This document shows, one piece after another, positions 7,790-16,372 of a stretch of 38,195 nt of DNA. Source of the stretch: Clostridia bacterium (GTDB lineage Bacteria > Bacillota > Clostridia > Tissierellales > Dethiosulfatibacteraceae); NCBI GenBank assembly GCA_011390775.1, contig JAABRS010000003.1, positions 1 to 38,195 of the forward strand, written 5' to 3'. Position 1 is the stretch's first letter; each line of letters starts with the position of its first letter. The position numbers and the translations under genes were made by a program. Under the pieces are notes generated by a model. The model saw only the letters and a program-made list of their open reading frames with translations. It was not told the origin of the DNA and searched no databases.

Positions 7790-9061
7790 ATGAAAAAATG
7801 CTTATTATTTATTATACTATTTATGACTATAATTTCAAATAGAAATATTTATGCTGATTTATCCCTAGAATGCAGAAGCGACATTTTAATAGATGTTGAA
7901 AGTGGTCGTGTTTTATATGGACATAATGAAAATATAAAGATATATCCTGCAAGTTTAACAAAGTTACTTACTGCTTTAACTGCAATTGAGTTAGGGGAGT
8001 TAGATGATGTTTTAATTGTTGATGATGAAACCCCTTATGAAGTTGATGGTAGTCATATAGCCTTAGAGCCTGGGGAAGAAATAACTTTAAATGACATGCT
8101 TCACGGTTTATTAATTGCTTCAGGTAATGATGTAGCCGATGTTATTTCTAAAAATTATTCTTCATATGAAGGAGAATTCATAGAACTGATGAACGAAAAA
8201 GCTGAAGAATTAGGTGCTTTGGATTCAAACTTTGTCAATCCCCACGGTTTGCATGATAATAATCACTATACAACTGCATACGATCTTTCTAAAATTGCTA
8301 AATCAGCTTACGATAACAAAATAATAAGAGAAATTGTTGGGAAAACTAAATACACAATAGATTCCACAAATATTAAAATGGAAGCTAGACATTTAATCAG
8401 CACAAATAAGCTTTTAGTTGGTGTGGGATACGGAAATCAAATAATAATTAATAATTTATGGGTAAATATGAAGTATGAAGGGGCAACTGGTATGAAAACA
8501 GGTTATACTCCAGAAGCCGGTAGCTGCCTTATCGGAAGCGCAGAGCGAAATGGTATGTCTTTAATTTCAGTAGTTATTGATGGTAGTACAACCGAAGTTT
8601 ATACTGACACTCATAAATTATTAAATTACGGATTTGATAATTTTGAAAAAATAAATTTAATTGCTAAAAATGAATTTGTAAAAAATATAGAAATAAATTC
8701 TGGAGATAGTAAATATCTAAGTTTAATAGCTTCAGATAAATTGAATGCCGTAATAAAAAAAGATAATTTAAATGATATCAGTAAATCAATTTCAATCGAA
8801 GATTATAAATTACCAATCAATGAAGGTCATGTTCTAGGAAACGTTGAATATAAAATTAATGACGAAGTGATTGGATTAGTACCATTATCAGCAGCATTTA
8901 AAGTAGATTTAATAGTTATTGAAGAAACGAATCTAACCTTATTTGCTTTAAAAACAATTATATATTTTATACTTGCAATAATACTGTTAATTATAATTTT
9001 AAGATTAATTAATAAATACCGATTATATAAAGTTAGAAAACAAAAAAAATATAGAAGGTAA
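7790..9061 (+). CDS. Serine-type D-Ala-D-Ala carboxypeptidase (peptidase S11, DacF/PBP5-like)
   Basis: This enzyme removes the terminal D-Ala from peptidoglycan stem peptides outside the membrane. The 423-residue protein has a signal peptide (about 1-22, ending NIYA) and the three S11 motifs: SxxK (S55-LTK58 in YPASLTKLL), SGN (112-114) and KTG (237-239 in GMKTGYTP). A C-terminal hydrophobic segment (about 385-405) followed by basic residues anchors it. The start follows a GGAGG site. It is a lone plus-strand gene convergent with yqeK-rsfS. The exact paralog (DacA, DacB or DacF) cannot be decided by eye. Confidence 0.93.
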   Translation: MKKCLLFIILFMTIISNRNIYADLSLECRSDILIDVESGRVLYGHNENIKIYPASLTKLLTALTAIELGELDDVLIVDDETPYEVDGSHIALEPGEEITLNDMLHGLLIASGNDVADVISKNYSSYEGEFIELMNEKAEELGALDSNFVNPHGLHDNNHYTTAYDLSKIAKSAYDNKIIREIVGKTKYTIDSTNIKMEARHLISTNKLLVGVGYGNQIIINNLWVNMKYEGATGMKTGYTPEAGSCLIGSAERNGMSLISVVIDGSTTEVYTDTHKLLNYGFDNFEKINLIAKNEFVKNIEINSGDSKYLSLIASDKLNAVIKKDNLNDISKSISIEDYKLPINEGHVLGNVEYKINDEVIGLVPLSAAFKVDLIVIEETNLTLFALKTIIYFILAIILLIIILRLINKYRLYKVRKQKKYRR

Positions 9062-9075
9062 TTAAATTACCTTCT
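9042..9075 (-). terminator. Intrinsic terminator of the nadD/yqeK-rsfS transcript, inside the end of the convergent gene
   Basis: A perfect inverted repeat AGAAGGTAAT-TAA-ATTACCTTCT (9053-9075) is followed, on the minus strand, by a U-rich run. It spans the stop codon of the DD-carboxypeptidase and touches the yqeK-rsfS stop. There is no T-run on the plus-strand side, so its strong direction is minus. Confidence 0.75.
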
Positions 9076-10012
9076 ATGACCAGTTTTCTATACCAAAATT
9101 TTCAACATCTATATCTTTTCCATCCAACCATATTTTTTCTAAATTATATTTATCTCTTTCTTCTTTAACAAATATGTGTACTACTATATGATTGTAGTCT
9201 AGCAATATCCATTTTCCGGATCTATATCCTTCTTTATGGTTTATCTTTATCTTTTTTTCAGACATTTTTTCAACAATATTATCAGCAATTGCTTCAGCTT
9301 GTTTTGTATTTCCTGCACTACAGATTAAAAAATAATCTGCTATACTTGAAATTTTCGATATATCTATAAGTTTAAAATTATATGCTTTTTTATCTGATGC
9401 TGCTTCAAGTAAAGTCTTTAAGTCTTTTTGTGTGTTTTCTTTCAAAATATCACTTCTCCTATTTTCATTTATAAAATTATACGCATTTATAGTATCTTTA
9501 TGAATATATTCATTTTTTGATTTTAGATAATTAATTGTATTTTTTAATGCTGTTAAAATACTTTTATCTAGATTTTTTTTTGATTCTTCTCTTACCTTTT
9601 TAACGCCAGGAAAATCTCTTTTAGGTTCAGTATAGTCTGCTATGTATATTATTTTTTCTAGAAAGCTCATATCTGCTCTTCCTGTAGTATGATACTTTAT
9701 AGCATTTAAAACATCCTCATCGGTTACATGATATTTATATTTGGCTAGATATGCTCCTAGTTTTGTATGAACTACTTCCGGTGATTTTTTATCTTCTTCA
9801 GTTAATTTTATATTTTTTTCTATTGATATCTTCATTACTTCATCTGTATTGCCTATTTTACCACAGTCGTGATAAAGTGCTGCTTCTTTTACTTTTTTTA
9901 TGTCTGCATTATAAATTTTTCCAAGATCTACTGCTGTTTCTATAACTCTTAGTGAATGATTATATCTATCTATTCCTATGTCGCTAATGAGATCTTTTAT
10001 TTTATTATTCAT
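9074..10012 (-). CDS. yqeK-rsfS: YqeK-RsfS fusion: HD-domain Ap4A hydrolase plus ribosomal silencing factor
   Basis: One 312-residue frame holds two proteins that are normally separate. The N-terminal ~190 residues are YqeK-like (symmetrical Ap4A hydrolase): YNHSLRV, ALYHDCGK with the HD pair, IKYHTTGR and IIYIADYTEPKRDFPGV. The C-terminal ~115 residues are RsfS, which binds uL14 and blocks subunit joining: LLEAASDKKA, IADYFLICSAGNT, KEGYRSGKWILLDY, VVHIF. ATG 10012 is one base after the nadD stop and fits the YqeK N-terminus; ATG 10030 is also possible. At the junction, AGGAG (9456-9460) lies 10 bases before an in-frame TTG (9443-9445), so RsfS may also be made alone (123 residues). The order nadD-yqeK-rsfS is the usual Firmicute one. 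Confidence 0.92.
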   Translation of the reverse strand: MNNKIKDLISDIGIDRYNHSLRVIETAVDLGKIYNADIKKVKEAALYHDCGKIGNTDEVMKISIEKNIKLTEEDKKSPEVVHTKLGAYLAKYKYHVTDEDVLNAIKYHTTGRADMSFLEKIIYIADYTEPKRDFPGVKKVREESKKNLDKSILTALKNTINYLKSKNEYIHKDTINAYNFINENRRSDILKENTQKDLKTLLEAASDKKAYNFKLIDISKISSIADYFLICSAGNTKQAEAIADNIVEKMSEKKIKINHKEGYRSGKWILLDYNHIVVHIFVKEERDKYNLEKIWLDGKDIDVENFGIENWS

Positions 10013-10013
10013 C

Positions 10014-10619
10014 TTATCTATATAAACCATTTTTTAAAATATATTGTTCAACATTTTCAGGTAATAAATATTTTGTAGGCCTGCCTTCTCGAATTCTATT
10101 TCTTATATCAGTTGATGAAATTTTTAGTTGTGGTGCTCTTATGCTTAGTATTTCTCCTTTATATTTTTTCATTAATTTATCTAATTTGTCATCTAAGGTA
10201 TCAGTTACGTATCCCGGTCTATTTACTGATATAAAAGTGCATAGATTTAAAATTTCTTCAGGATCTTTCCAATTAGGAAGATCTAAAACTGCATCAGTAC
10301 CTGTTATGAAGTATAGTTTAGTGTCTATATATTTATTTTTTAATTCTCTTATGGTATCTACTGTATAAGAAATCCCATCCTTTTCAACTTCTACATTTGA
10401 TACATCAAAACTAGGATTAGTCATAGTTGCAAATTGGACCATCATATATCTATGATAAGCATCAGCTAAAGCTGCAGATCTTTTGTGTGGTGGGTTTCCT
10501 GTAGGGACAAATATAATTTTTTGAAGGTCAAATTTAAATAATACTTCATTAGCTATAACTAGATGTCCGTAATGTATAGGGTCAAAAGTACCACCCATTA
10601 TTCCTATTCTATTATTCAA
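10014..10619 (-). CDS. nadD: Nicotinate-nucleotide adenylyltransferase NadD
   Basis: NadD adenylates nicotinic acid mononucleotide in NAD synthesis. The 201-residue protein has the nucleotidyltransferase N-terminus GGTFDPIHYGHL with the HxGH motif, then VPTGNPPHK, YFITGTDAVLDLPNWK and the ISSTDIRNRIREGRP signature near the C-terminus. The start is TTG (10617-10619) behind a GAGAGGAGAAAGG region. It is first in the nadD/yqeK-rsfS unit. Confidence 0.95.
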   Translation of the reverse strand: MNNRIGIMGGTFDPIHYGHLVIANEVLFKFDLQKIIFVPTGNPPHKRSAALADAYHRYMMVQFATMTNPSFDVSNVEVEKDGISYTVDTIRELKNKYIDTKLYFITGTDAVLDLPNWKDPEEILNLCTFISVNRPGYVTDTLDDKLDKLMKKYKGEILSIRAPQLKISSTDIRNRIREGRPTKYLLPENVEQYILKNGLYR

Positions 10620-10649
10620 TACCTTTCTCCTCTCAATTATTCATTAAAT

Positions 10650-10678
10650 ATTATACAATAAAGTACTTGTAATAACAA
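10650..10678 (-). promoter_or_regulatory. Probable nadD promoter
   Basis: On the minus strand, TTGTTA (-35, 10673-10678), a 17-base spacer and a perfect TATAAT (-10, 10650-10655) lie 31 bases before the nadD start. The -35 falls inside the spacer of the opposite-strand dxr promoter candidate. Confidence 0.6.
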
Positions 10679-10694
10679 ATGTTTATTATATACT
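10667..10694 (+). promoter_or_regulatory. Probable dxr promoter
   Basis: TTGTAA (10667-10672), a 16-base spacer and TATACT (10689-10694) lie 40 bases before dxr, whose own AGGAGG site precedes ATG 10734. The promoter overlaps the nadD promoter on the opposite strand. Confidence 0.45.
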
Positions 10695-10733
10695 ATTACT
10701 ATACTTAACTATTATACTAACAGGAGGCATAAA

Positions 10734-11876
10734 ATGATTAATTTATCCATTCTAGGTTCTACAGGTTCTATAGGAACTCAGACTTTAGAATTAGTTGATT
10801 ACTATAAAGATAACATTAATGTAGTTGCTATTACCGGTAACAATAATATTGATTTGTTAGAAAAACAAATCATTAAATATAAACCTAAGATTTGCGCTGT
10901 AATGAATAAAGAAAAGTACGAAATTCTTAAAAATAGAATATCCAGTAAAACTAAATTAAGATATGGTCTTGAAGGTTTAAAAGAAGCTGCATCTTATCCT
11001 GAAGCAGACATAGTTCTTACGGCTGTTTCCGGCATGATAGGATTAGAACCAACTATAGAAGCAATTAAAAGCAAAAAGAAAATCGCTCTTGCTAATAAGG
11101 AAACCCTGGTTACTGGTGGTAGTATTATAAAAAAATTAATTGATGAGTACAATGTTGATTTACTTCCTGTAGATAGTGAACATAGTGCTATTTTCCAATG
11201 TTTGCAGGGAAATAGACCAAAAGATATTAAAAAAATCATATTAACTGCTTCTGGGGGACCTTTCTTTGGTAAAGATTATGATTTTTTAAAAAATGTTACT
11301 GTTGATGAAGCTCTCAAGCACCCAAATTGGAGTATGGGTAAAAAAATAACCGTAGACTCATCAACTCTAATGAATAAAGGTCTGGAAATGATTGAGGCAT
11401 GCTGGTTATTTGACATATCTTATAAGGATATAGATATAGTTGTTCACCCTGAAAGTATTGTGCATTCTGCTGTTGAATTTAAAGATAGTTCTGTAATTGC
11501 TCAAATGGGTTTACCTGATATGAAATTACCTATTCAATATGCTTTATTTTATCCTGATAGGAAAGAAAATAATTTAGAGTCATTAAATTTATTTAAAATT
11601 AAACAACTAAATTTTCATAAGCCTGATATGAATACTTTTAAATGTTTAAATTTAGCTTATAAAGCTATTTCTATAGGAGGTACAATGCCAACAGTTCTAA
11701 ATGCAGCAAATGAAATTGCTGTGGCAAAATTTTTAAATAAAGAAATAAAATTTCTCAATATAGCAGATTATATTGAAAAACTAATGGAACAGCACAGTCC
11801 TTTTGAAGTTAATAGTTTAGAAGATATATTATATGTAAAGAAATGGACAGAAAAAAAATTCACCGAACTTATTTAA
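10734..11876 (+). CDS. dxr: 1-deoxy-D-xylulose 5-phosphate reductoisomerase
   Basis: Dxr makes 2-C-methyl-D-erythritol 4-phosphate, the first committed step of the MEP isoprenoid pathway. Its 380 residues are normal. Visible are the NADPH-binding GSTGSIGTQTLEL at the start, LANKETLVTGG, the metal/substrate region LPVDSEHSAIFQCLQG, the flexible-loop region HPNWSMGKKITVDSSTLMNKG, and VVHPESIVHSAVEF. It is a lone plus-strand gene; its stop overlaps the end of the convergent APH-fold gene. No other MEP gene follows, although clostridial dxr is often beside rseP/ispG. Confidence 0.97.
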   Translation: MINLSILGSTGSIGTQTLELVDYYKDNINVVAITGNNNIDLLEKQIIKYKPKICAVMNKEKYEILKNRISSKTKLRYGLEGLKEAASYPEADIVLTAVSGMIGLEPTIEAIKSKKKIALANKETLVTGGSIIKKLIDEYNVDLLPVDSEHSAIFQCLQGNRPKDIKKIILTASGGPFFGKDYDFLKNVTVDEALKHPNWSMGKKITVDSSTLMNKGLEMIEACWLFDISYKDIDIVVHPESIVHSAVEFKDSSVIAQMGLPDMKLPIQYALFYPDRKENNLESLNLFKIKQLNFHKPDMNTFKCLNLAYKAISIGGTMPTVLNAANEIAVAKFLNKEIKFLNIADYIEKLMEQHSPFEVNSLEDILYVKKWTEKKFTELI

Positions 11877-11896
11877 TAGTTCAGTGAATTTTTTAT
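11855..11896. terminator. Shared bidirectional terminator hairpin at the dxr / APH-gene ends
   Basis: The arms TTCACCGAACT (11859-11869) and AGTTCAGTGAA (11878-11888) are flanked by an A-run on the left and a T-run on the right, so the hairpin can terminate both transcripts. The single imperfection is a G-U pair on the minus-strand RNA and a C-A mismatch on the plus-strand RNA. Both stop codons (11873-11876) lie in the loop. Confidence 0.7.
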
Positions 11897-12778
11897 TAAA
11901 TCTATGCCTCTTTTCTTTGCTTCGATTCCTTTATCTGAAAAACGACCGTATAGATACAACCCTGTGTTAACCATATAATATCTTTTGTTTTTTAAAAAAT
12001 TTTCGGGAAATATTGATATTTTTTCATATCCATTTTTAAAACTATTAAAGTATAATTCATTATCCAAAATATCAGTATGAAACATGCTGCATATATCTAA
12101 AGAAGGGTCTTCTGGTTCAGAATGCTCATAATCTATTATCCCTGTAATTGTGCCTTTATTATCTACTAAAATATTCCTAAGGGAAAAATCTTTATGTGTT
12201 AACTTTGGTGTTAAATCTTTAAGATTAGATCTATCTTTATTGAGTATTTCTATCCCTCTTTTAATAACTTCTCCTTCTGAAAACTCAAGTTTACTAATTT
12301 TTTCTATTATTTTTTTATCTTTTTTCTTTCTAGTTTTAACTAAACTAGCTTCCTTTACGCCTTCATTCCAACCATAATAATTATACTTTCCTGTCCTGTG
12401 AATTAATGCTAGATTTTCACCTATTTCACTTAATATTTTAAGTTGTTGATTTTCTGAAAAACTATTAATCTTGTCAACCAAATTATATCCAGGAATTTTT
12501 CTCATAACAATATAATGCAAATTATTTTTCTCTCCATAATTTAAAATATTTGGAACAAAATAATTTTCACTTAGAAGTTTTAGTACATTAATCTCATTGA
12601 ACCATTTTTCATAGCTGTAGGAAATCTTTATAACGTATTCTTTTTCATCTAAATAAAATGTGTAAATATAGTTCCTATCTAATATGCTGTGGTCAATAAA
12701 ATCAATTTTCACATTATCTTTATTTGTATTAAAAATTTCCGAAATTATTTCTTTTACTTTTAAGTTTAAATCTCTCAT
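11873..12778 (-). CDS. APH/choline-kinase-fold small-molecule phosphotransferase
   Basis: The 301-residue protein has the kinase-like catalytic motif HKDFSLRNILVD (HxDxxxxN) and the metal-binding IIDYEHSEPEDPSLDIC. An ATP-binding N-lobe (YVIKISYSYEKWFNEINVL) and the hinge YIVMRKIPGY are also visible. The substrate is unknown: this family covers aminoglycosides, choline, homoserine, methylthioribose and sugars. It follows the MTA-phosphorylase-type gene by 11 bases and is the last gene of that unit. A methylthioribose kinase role is tempting, but a phosphorylase neighbour would make it redundant. Confidence 0.8.
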   Translation of the reverse strand: MRDLNLKVKEIISEIFNTNKDNVKIDFIDHSILDRNYIYTFYLDEKEYVIKISYSYEKWFNEINVLKLLSENYFVPNILNYGEKNNLHYIVMRKIPGYNLVDKINSFSENQQLKILSEIGENLALIHRTGKYNYYGWNEGVKEASLVKTRKKKDKKIIEKISKLEFSEGEVIKRGIEILNKDRSNLKDLTPKLTHKDFSLRNILVDNKGTITGIIDYEHSEPEDPSLDICSMFHTDILDNELYFNSFKNGYEKISIFPENFLKNKRYYMVNTGLYLYGRFSDKGIEAKKRGIDLIKNSLNY

Positions 12779-12789
12779 ATTAACTCTTT

Positions 12790-13539
12790 CTATAGTTTTT
12801 CTATTATTTTAAAAATAACCTTTTTAACATTCTCTACATTTTTATTGAATACTTTTAATACTTCTTCCATAGTAACTGGTTTTATGTCGTCTCTTCCTTC
12901 TAATCCTGAGTCATAGTCCGTTACTAAGGCAATATTTACAAAAGGTATCTTCAATTCAAGAGCTAAGTAGCATTCCGGGTATTGAGTCATATTTATTATA
13001 TCTCCACCCATTTGTCTGAACCATTTGCTTTCAGCCTTTGTAGAAAATCTAGGTCCGTTAATAACAACAACTGTGCCTTTATTATGTACTTTTATTCCTA
13101 GCTCTTTGATGGTACTTATAGTTATTTTTCTTAAGTTTTCATCATAAGGTTCTGCTGCACTTATATGTTCTACACTTGGTCCTTCAAAATATGTATCTTC
13201 TCTACCTTTAGTTCTATCAATAAATTGATCAGTAACTACAAAATCTCCCGGTTGGAATGATGTATTTAAGCTCCCACAGGAACATGGAGATATGATTTGT
13301 TTAACTTGTAGTTCTTTCATTGCATAAATATTTGCTTTATAAGGAATTTTATGAGGGGGTATTGAGTGTTCTCTACCATGACGGGGTAAAAAAGCAATTT
13401 TTTTACCTTTGTATTCTCCTATAGAGATTTTGTCGCTTGGCTTGCCGTAAGGAGTATCAACTTCTACTTCAATTATGTTATCTAAAAAATCGTAAAATCC
13501 AGAACCTCCAAAAATTCCAATATCTGCATTCAAATTCAT
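12790..13539 (-). CDS. mtnP: S-methyl-5'-thioadenosine phosphorylase / purine nucleoside phosphorylase (PNP-MTAP class 2)
   Basis: The 249-residue protein has the phosphate-binding IGIFGGSGFYDF near the start, LPRHGREHSIPPHKIPY, the ISPCSCGSLN segment, GDFVVTDQFIDRTKGRE, and MTQYPECYLALE, with the MTxxPE pattern of MTA phosphorylases. It would release adenine and 5-methylthioribose-1-phosphate, or act on other 6-oxopurine nucleosides; sequence by eye does not separate these. An AGGAGG site precedes ATG 13539. It lies 18 bases after the histidine kinase stop in the same direction. Confidence 0.85.
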   Translation of the reverse strand: MNLNADIGIFGGSGFYDFLDNIIEVEVDTPYGKPSDKISIGEYKGKKIAFLPRHGREHSIPPHKIPYKANIYAMKELQVKQIISPCSCGSLNTSFQPGDFVVTDQFIDRTKGREDTYFEGPSVEHISAAEPYDENLRKITISTIKELGIKVHNKGTVVVINGPRFSTKAESKWFRQMGGDIINMTQYPECYLALELKIPFVNIALVTDYDSGLEGRDDIKPVTMEEVLKVFNKNVENVKKVIFKIIEKL

Positions 13540-13557
13540 ATAAACTCCTCCTATAAA

Positions 13558-14991
13558 TTATTTTTTTATATATGGTAAATATATTGAAAAAATAGATCCT
13601 TTTTCATATGTGCTTTTTACTTTAATTTTACCTCTGTGACCAAGAACGATTATTTTTGCTATACTTAATCCCAGCCCATGGCCTCCATGTTCTTTCTCTC
13701 TTGATAATTCTTCCTTATAAAATCTATCAAATATTTTTTTAAGATTTCTTTTTTTTATTCCTATACCTGTATCTTCTATATCAACAACAGTATAGTCTTC
13801 ATCCCGTCTACATCTTATAAATATACTTCCATTATCCGGTGTAAATTTTATTGCGTTTTCAACGAATATTCTTATTGCCTGTTTGATTCTATTTTTATCA
13901 GCAAATACTATGGAGTTATCTTCACATATGCATTCTATATTTTTGTTATTACTAATCATCTTAGTTTCTTTAGCAACTTCTTTCACAAGATCTTTTAGTA
14001 CAAATTCTTCTTTATTTAATTTCAAGGTATTTTTATCGTTTCTGGCTATGAATAATAATTTTTCTACTAAATCTTGCATATTATTTGTTTCATTTTTTAT
14101 TGCTTGTATAGATTCTTCTAGTACCTCTTGGTCTTTTTTACCCCACCTATCAAGCATGTCTGCATATCCTTTCATAACTGCAATAGGTGTTCTAAGTTCA
14201 TGTGATGCGTCAGAAACAAAGTGCTGCTGTCTGATATAGTCTTCTTCTATTCTATCCATCATTTTATTAAATGTTTCTGCTAATTCTTTTAGCTCATATT
14301 GTGATGCCTTAACATTTAATCTAGTGTTTATATTATTAGATGTTATAGTTTTTGCAACTTCTGTCATATCTTTAATTGGTCTTACAATTTTTTTGCTTGC
14401 TAAAGGTCCAATAGCTGCTAAAATTAATGCACCTAGTAACCCCGCTCCTGTAATAAAGATACCTATAATCATAAGTTCCGATACAATTCTTTGTATATTA
14501 AAGTTAATCGTTAAATAATACAGTTTGTCATTAAAAGCATAGCTGTTTGTATATTTATAAATTCTGTTATTTCTTATTATTTCTATTTTTGAAAAAATAT
14601 TATTTTCATAATCTTTATATTCACTTCCGGTTCTTGATATTAGATTAAAATTATTATCATGTAATAAAATACCTTCAATTCTTTCATCTATAACAAAAGC
14701 ATCTAAAGATTCTTTATTGTGCACTGTTTTTTCTACTATATATGGAGCATATGAATCTCCGGTATTATCTAATTCGTATAATTTATACCCTAAGTAACCA
14801 GCCAATGTGAGTATAACTACCAATATTAGTGATAAAAGATATAATCCTAAATATGTTGAAGTAATTTTAAAGGTAATTGATAATTTGATTTTTTTTCTAA
14901 GATTATCAATTATTTTTTTAAAAAATATTAGCGGTAGTGTAATTACTTTTAGTATTTTTTTAAATATTCTTTGCAGTATTGATTTTTTCAT
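13558..14991 (-). CDS. Membrane sensor histidine kinase (ArlS-like)
   Basis: The 477-residue protein has TM1 (about 46-68), an extracytoplasmic region, TM2 (about 171-195), HAMP, an H-box DASHELRTPIAVMKGY with His near 264, and a HATPase with FVENAIKFTP, EDTGIGI, FDRFYKEE and GGHGLGLSIA. The WGKKDQEVLEESIQAI stretch after the H-box is typical of ArlS/CssS-type kinases. I chose ATG 14991, with GAGAGTGAG upstream; a TTG at 15012 overlaps the regulator stop and is less likely. It pairs with the upstream regulator. The ligand is unknown. Confidence 0.92.
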   Translation of the reverse strand: MKKSILQRIFKKILKVITLPLIFFKKIIDNLRKKIKLSITFKITSTYLGLYLLSLILVVILTLAGYLGYKLYELDNTGDSYAPYIVEKTVHNKESLDAFVIDERIEGILLHDNNFNLISRTGSEYKDYENNIFSKIEIIRNNRIYKYTNSYAFNDKLYYLTINFNIQRIVSELMIIGIFITGAGLLGALILAAIGPLASKKIVRPIKDMTEVAKTITSNNINTRLNVKASQYELKELAETFNKMMDRIEEDYIRQQHFVSDASHELRTPIAVMKGYADMLDRWGKKDQEVLEESIQAIKNETNNMQDLVEKLLFIARNDKNTLKLNKEEFVLKDLVKEVAKETKMISNNKNIECICEDNSIVFADKNRIKQAIRIFVENAIKFTPDNGSIFIRCRRDEDYTVVDIEDTGIGIKKRNLKKIFDRFYKEELSREKEHGGHGLGLSIAKIIVLGHRGKIKVKSTYEKGSIFSIYLPYIKK

Positions 14992-15008
14992 AATCTCACT
15001 CTCATAGG

Positions 15009-15698
15009 TCAATCTCTAATTATATATCCTACTCCTCTTACGGTTTTTATAATATCTACATCGTATTTTTGATCTATCTTACTCCTTAGATATCTAACAT
15101 AAACATCAATTAAATTAGTTTCTCCAAAATAATCATAGCCCCAAACATTTTCAAGGATTTTATCTCTTGATAAAACAATGTTTTTATTAATCATTAAATA
15201 TTCCAAAAGTTCAAACTCTTTTTTTGTAAGCTCAATTTCTTCACTTTTATATTCGACTCTATAGTTATCCTTAAATAATTTTAAATCTTTATACTTAATA
15301 ATGTTTCCAATATTATCATCATCTTTTGATTTTGAAGATTTTTTTATATTTACTCTTATTCTTGCAAGTAATTCTTCTATGGCAAAAGGTTTCGTCATAT
15401 AATCATCTGCACCTATATCTAATCCTAAAACTTTATCCGATACATCATCTTTTGCTGTTAGCATTATTACCGGCACTTCAGAATGATTTCTAAGCCTTCT
15501 GCATACCTCTATACCGCTTAAATTTGGTATCATGAGGTCTAGTATAATTAAATCCACATCGTCTTTTAAGGCTTTTTCTAAGCCTTCTCTACCATCATAG
15601 GCTATTTCAATTTCATATCCTTCATATTTGAGTTCTAACTCTAAAAATCTTGCAATCTTTTTTTCATCTTCAATTATTAAGATTTTTTGTCCATCCAT
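15009..15698 (-). CDS. OmpR/PhoB-family response regulator (ArlR-like)
   Basis: The 229-residue protein has a receiver with IIEDE, phospho-acceptor Asp54 (ILDLMIP) and Lys103 (MTKPF), and a winged-helix domain ending VDVYVRYLRSKID and TVRGVGYIIRD. It is first in a unit with the kinase, the phosphorylase-type gene and the APH-fold gene. Just upstream, a TATAAT (15731-15736) preceded by TG with one base between is a plausible extended -10; the -35 is poor. The ribosome binding site is AGGGGGA. Confidence 0.93.
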   Translation of the reverse strand: MDGQKILIIEDEKKIARFLELELKYEGYEIEIAYDGREGLEKALKDDVDLIILDLMIPNLSGIEVCRRLRNHSEVPVIMLTAKDDVSDKVLGLDIGADDYMTKPFAIEELLARIRVNIKKSSKSKDDDNIGNIIKYKDLKLFKDNYRVEYKSEEIELTKKEFELLEYLMINKNIVLSRDKILENVWGYDYFGETNLIDVYVRYLRSKIDQKYDVDIIKTVRGVGYIIRD

Positions 15699-15753
15699 AA
15701 TATCCCCCTAAAGTGAATAAATTTGTATTTATTATATCATGTATTTATAGTTT

Positions 15754-15788
15754 ATAAAAAAATTTTGAGCATTTCTGCTCAAAATTTT
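15754..15788 (-). terminator. Intrinsic terminator after the UBA-like membrane protein gene
   Basis: On the minus strand, a 13-base-pair stem (AAAATTTTGAGCA with TGCTCAAAATTTT, loop GAAA) is followed by a U-run. It begins just after the stop of the gene ending at 15791. Confidence 0.8.
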
Positions 15789-15790
15789 AA

Positions 15791-16294
15791 TTATTCGATA
15801 ATTATTTCGTCTTCATCATTTTCGTCATCGTCATTTTCTTCTTTTGTATCTTCAAATATTTTTTCTGTAGATTCCTTTACAGTTTTTGTTGCTTTATCAA
15901 GACCTTTTTTTATCTTGTCGCTGGTTTTGTTTGTAGAAGTTATTCTCAACTTATATCCAAGTATTAAAGCTATTACCACTCCTGGAATTACCAACCATGG
16001 TGCTACTATTAATGATATTACTGCGATTAATAACGGTATGTTCAATAGGGTAGTTTTTTCATTTTTTAATACCATTCTTACACTTAGGAAGCTGTTTACC
16101 GTTTTATTTGCCTGTTTGCTAAAATCTTCTTTTTTTCTTGTTTTATTTTCGGAACCTTCTTTTCTTTTTCTTTCCAAAGCTATTATGGATTTTACTATAT
16201 CCCCTTCGTTATTCTCTAAAGCTTCTTTTGCTTCTTCGTATGTTACATTTACTCTGCTTCTTAATTCATCAATCATTTCTAAAGTTACTTTCAT
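15791..16294 (-). CDS. UBA-like / DUF4342-type small membrane protein
   Basis: The 167-residue protein starts with a UBA-like helical domain (MIDELRSRVNVTYEEAKEAL, then NNEGDIVKSIIALERK), as in NAC/EF-Ts-like and DUF4342 proteins. A basic linker and a central hydrophobic stretch (about 82-113, one or two membrane passes) follow, then a Lys/Thr-rich segment and a very acidic tail (DDDENDEDE). It has its own GGAGG site and terminator and lies after the thrS terminator. Function is unknown; the fold assignment is by pattern. Confidence 0.7.
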   Translation of the reverse strand: MKVTLEMIDELRSRVNVTYEEAKEALENNEGDIVKSIIALERKRKEGSENKTRKKEDFSKQANKTVNSFLSVRMVLKNEKTTLLNIPLLIAVISLIVAPWLVIPGVVIALILGYKLRITSTNKTSDKIKKGLDKATKTVKESTEKIFEDTKEENDDDENDEDEIIIE

Positions 16295-16372
16295 TTCATT
16301 ACCTCCTTTGATTTATCTAAATTATAAAATATTAAAATTAGTTTATCCTTAGGCAATTATTAGAATAAGATT

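Noticed and set aside
15723-16352. 209-residue plus-strand frame rich in Ser/Phe
   Set aside because: It is antisense to the UBA-like gene, which has its own ribosome site and terminator; the composition is that of a reverse-strand shadow.
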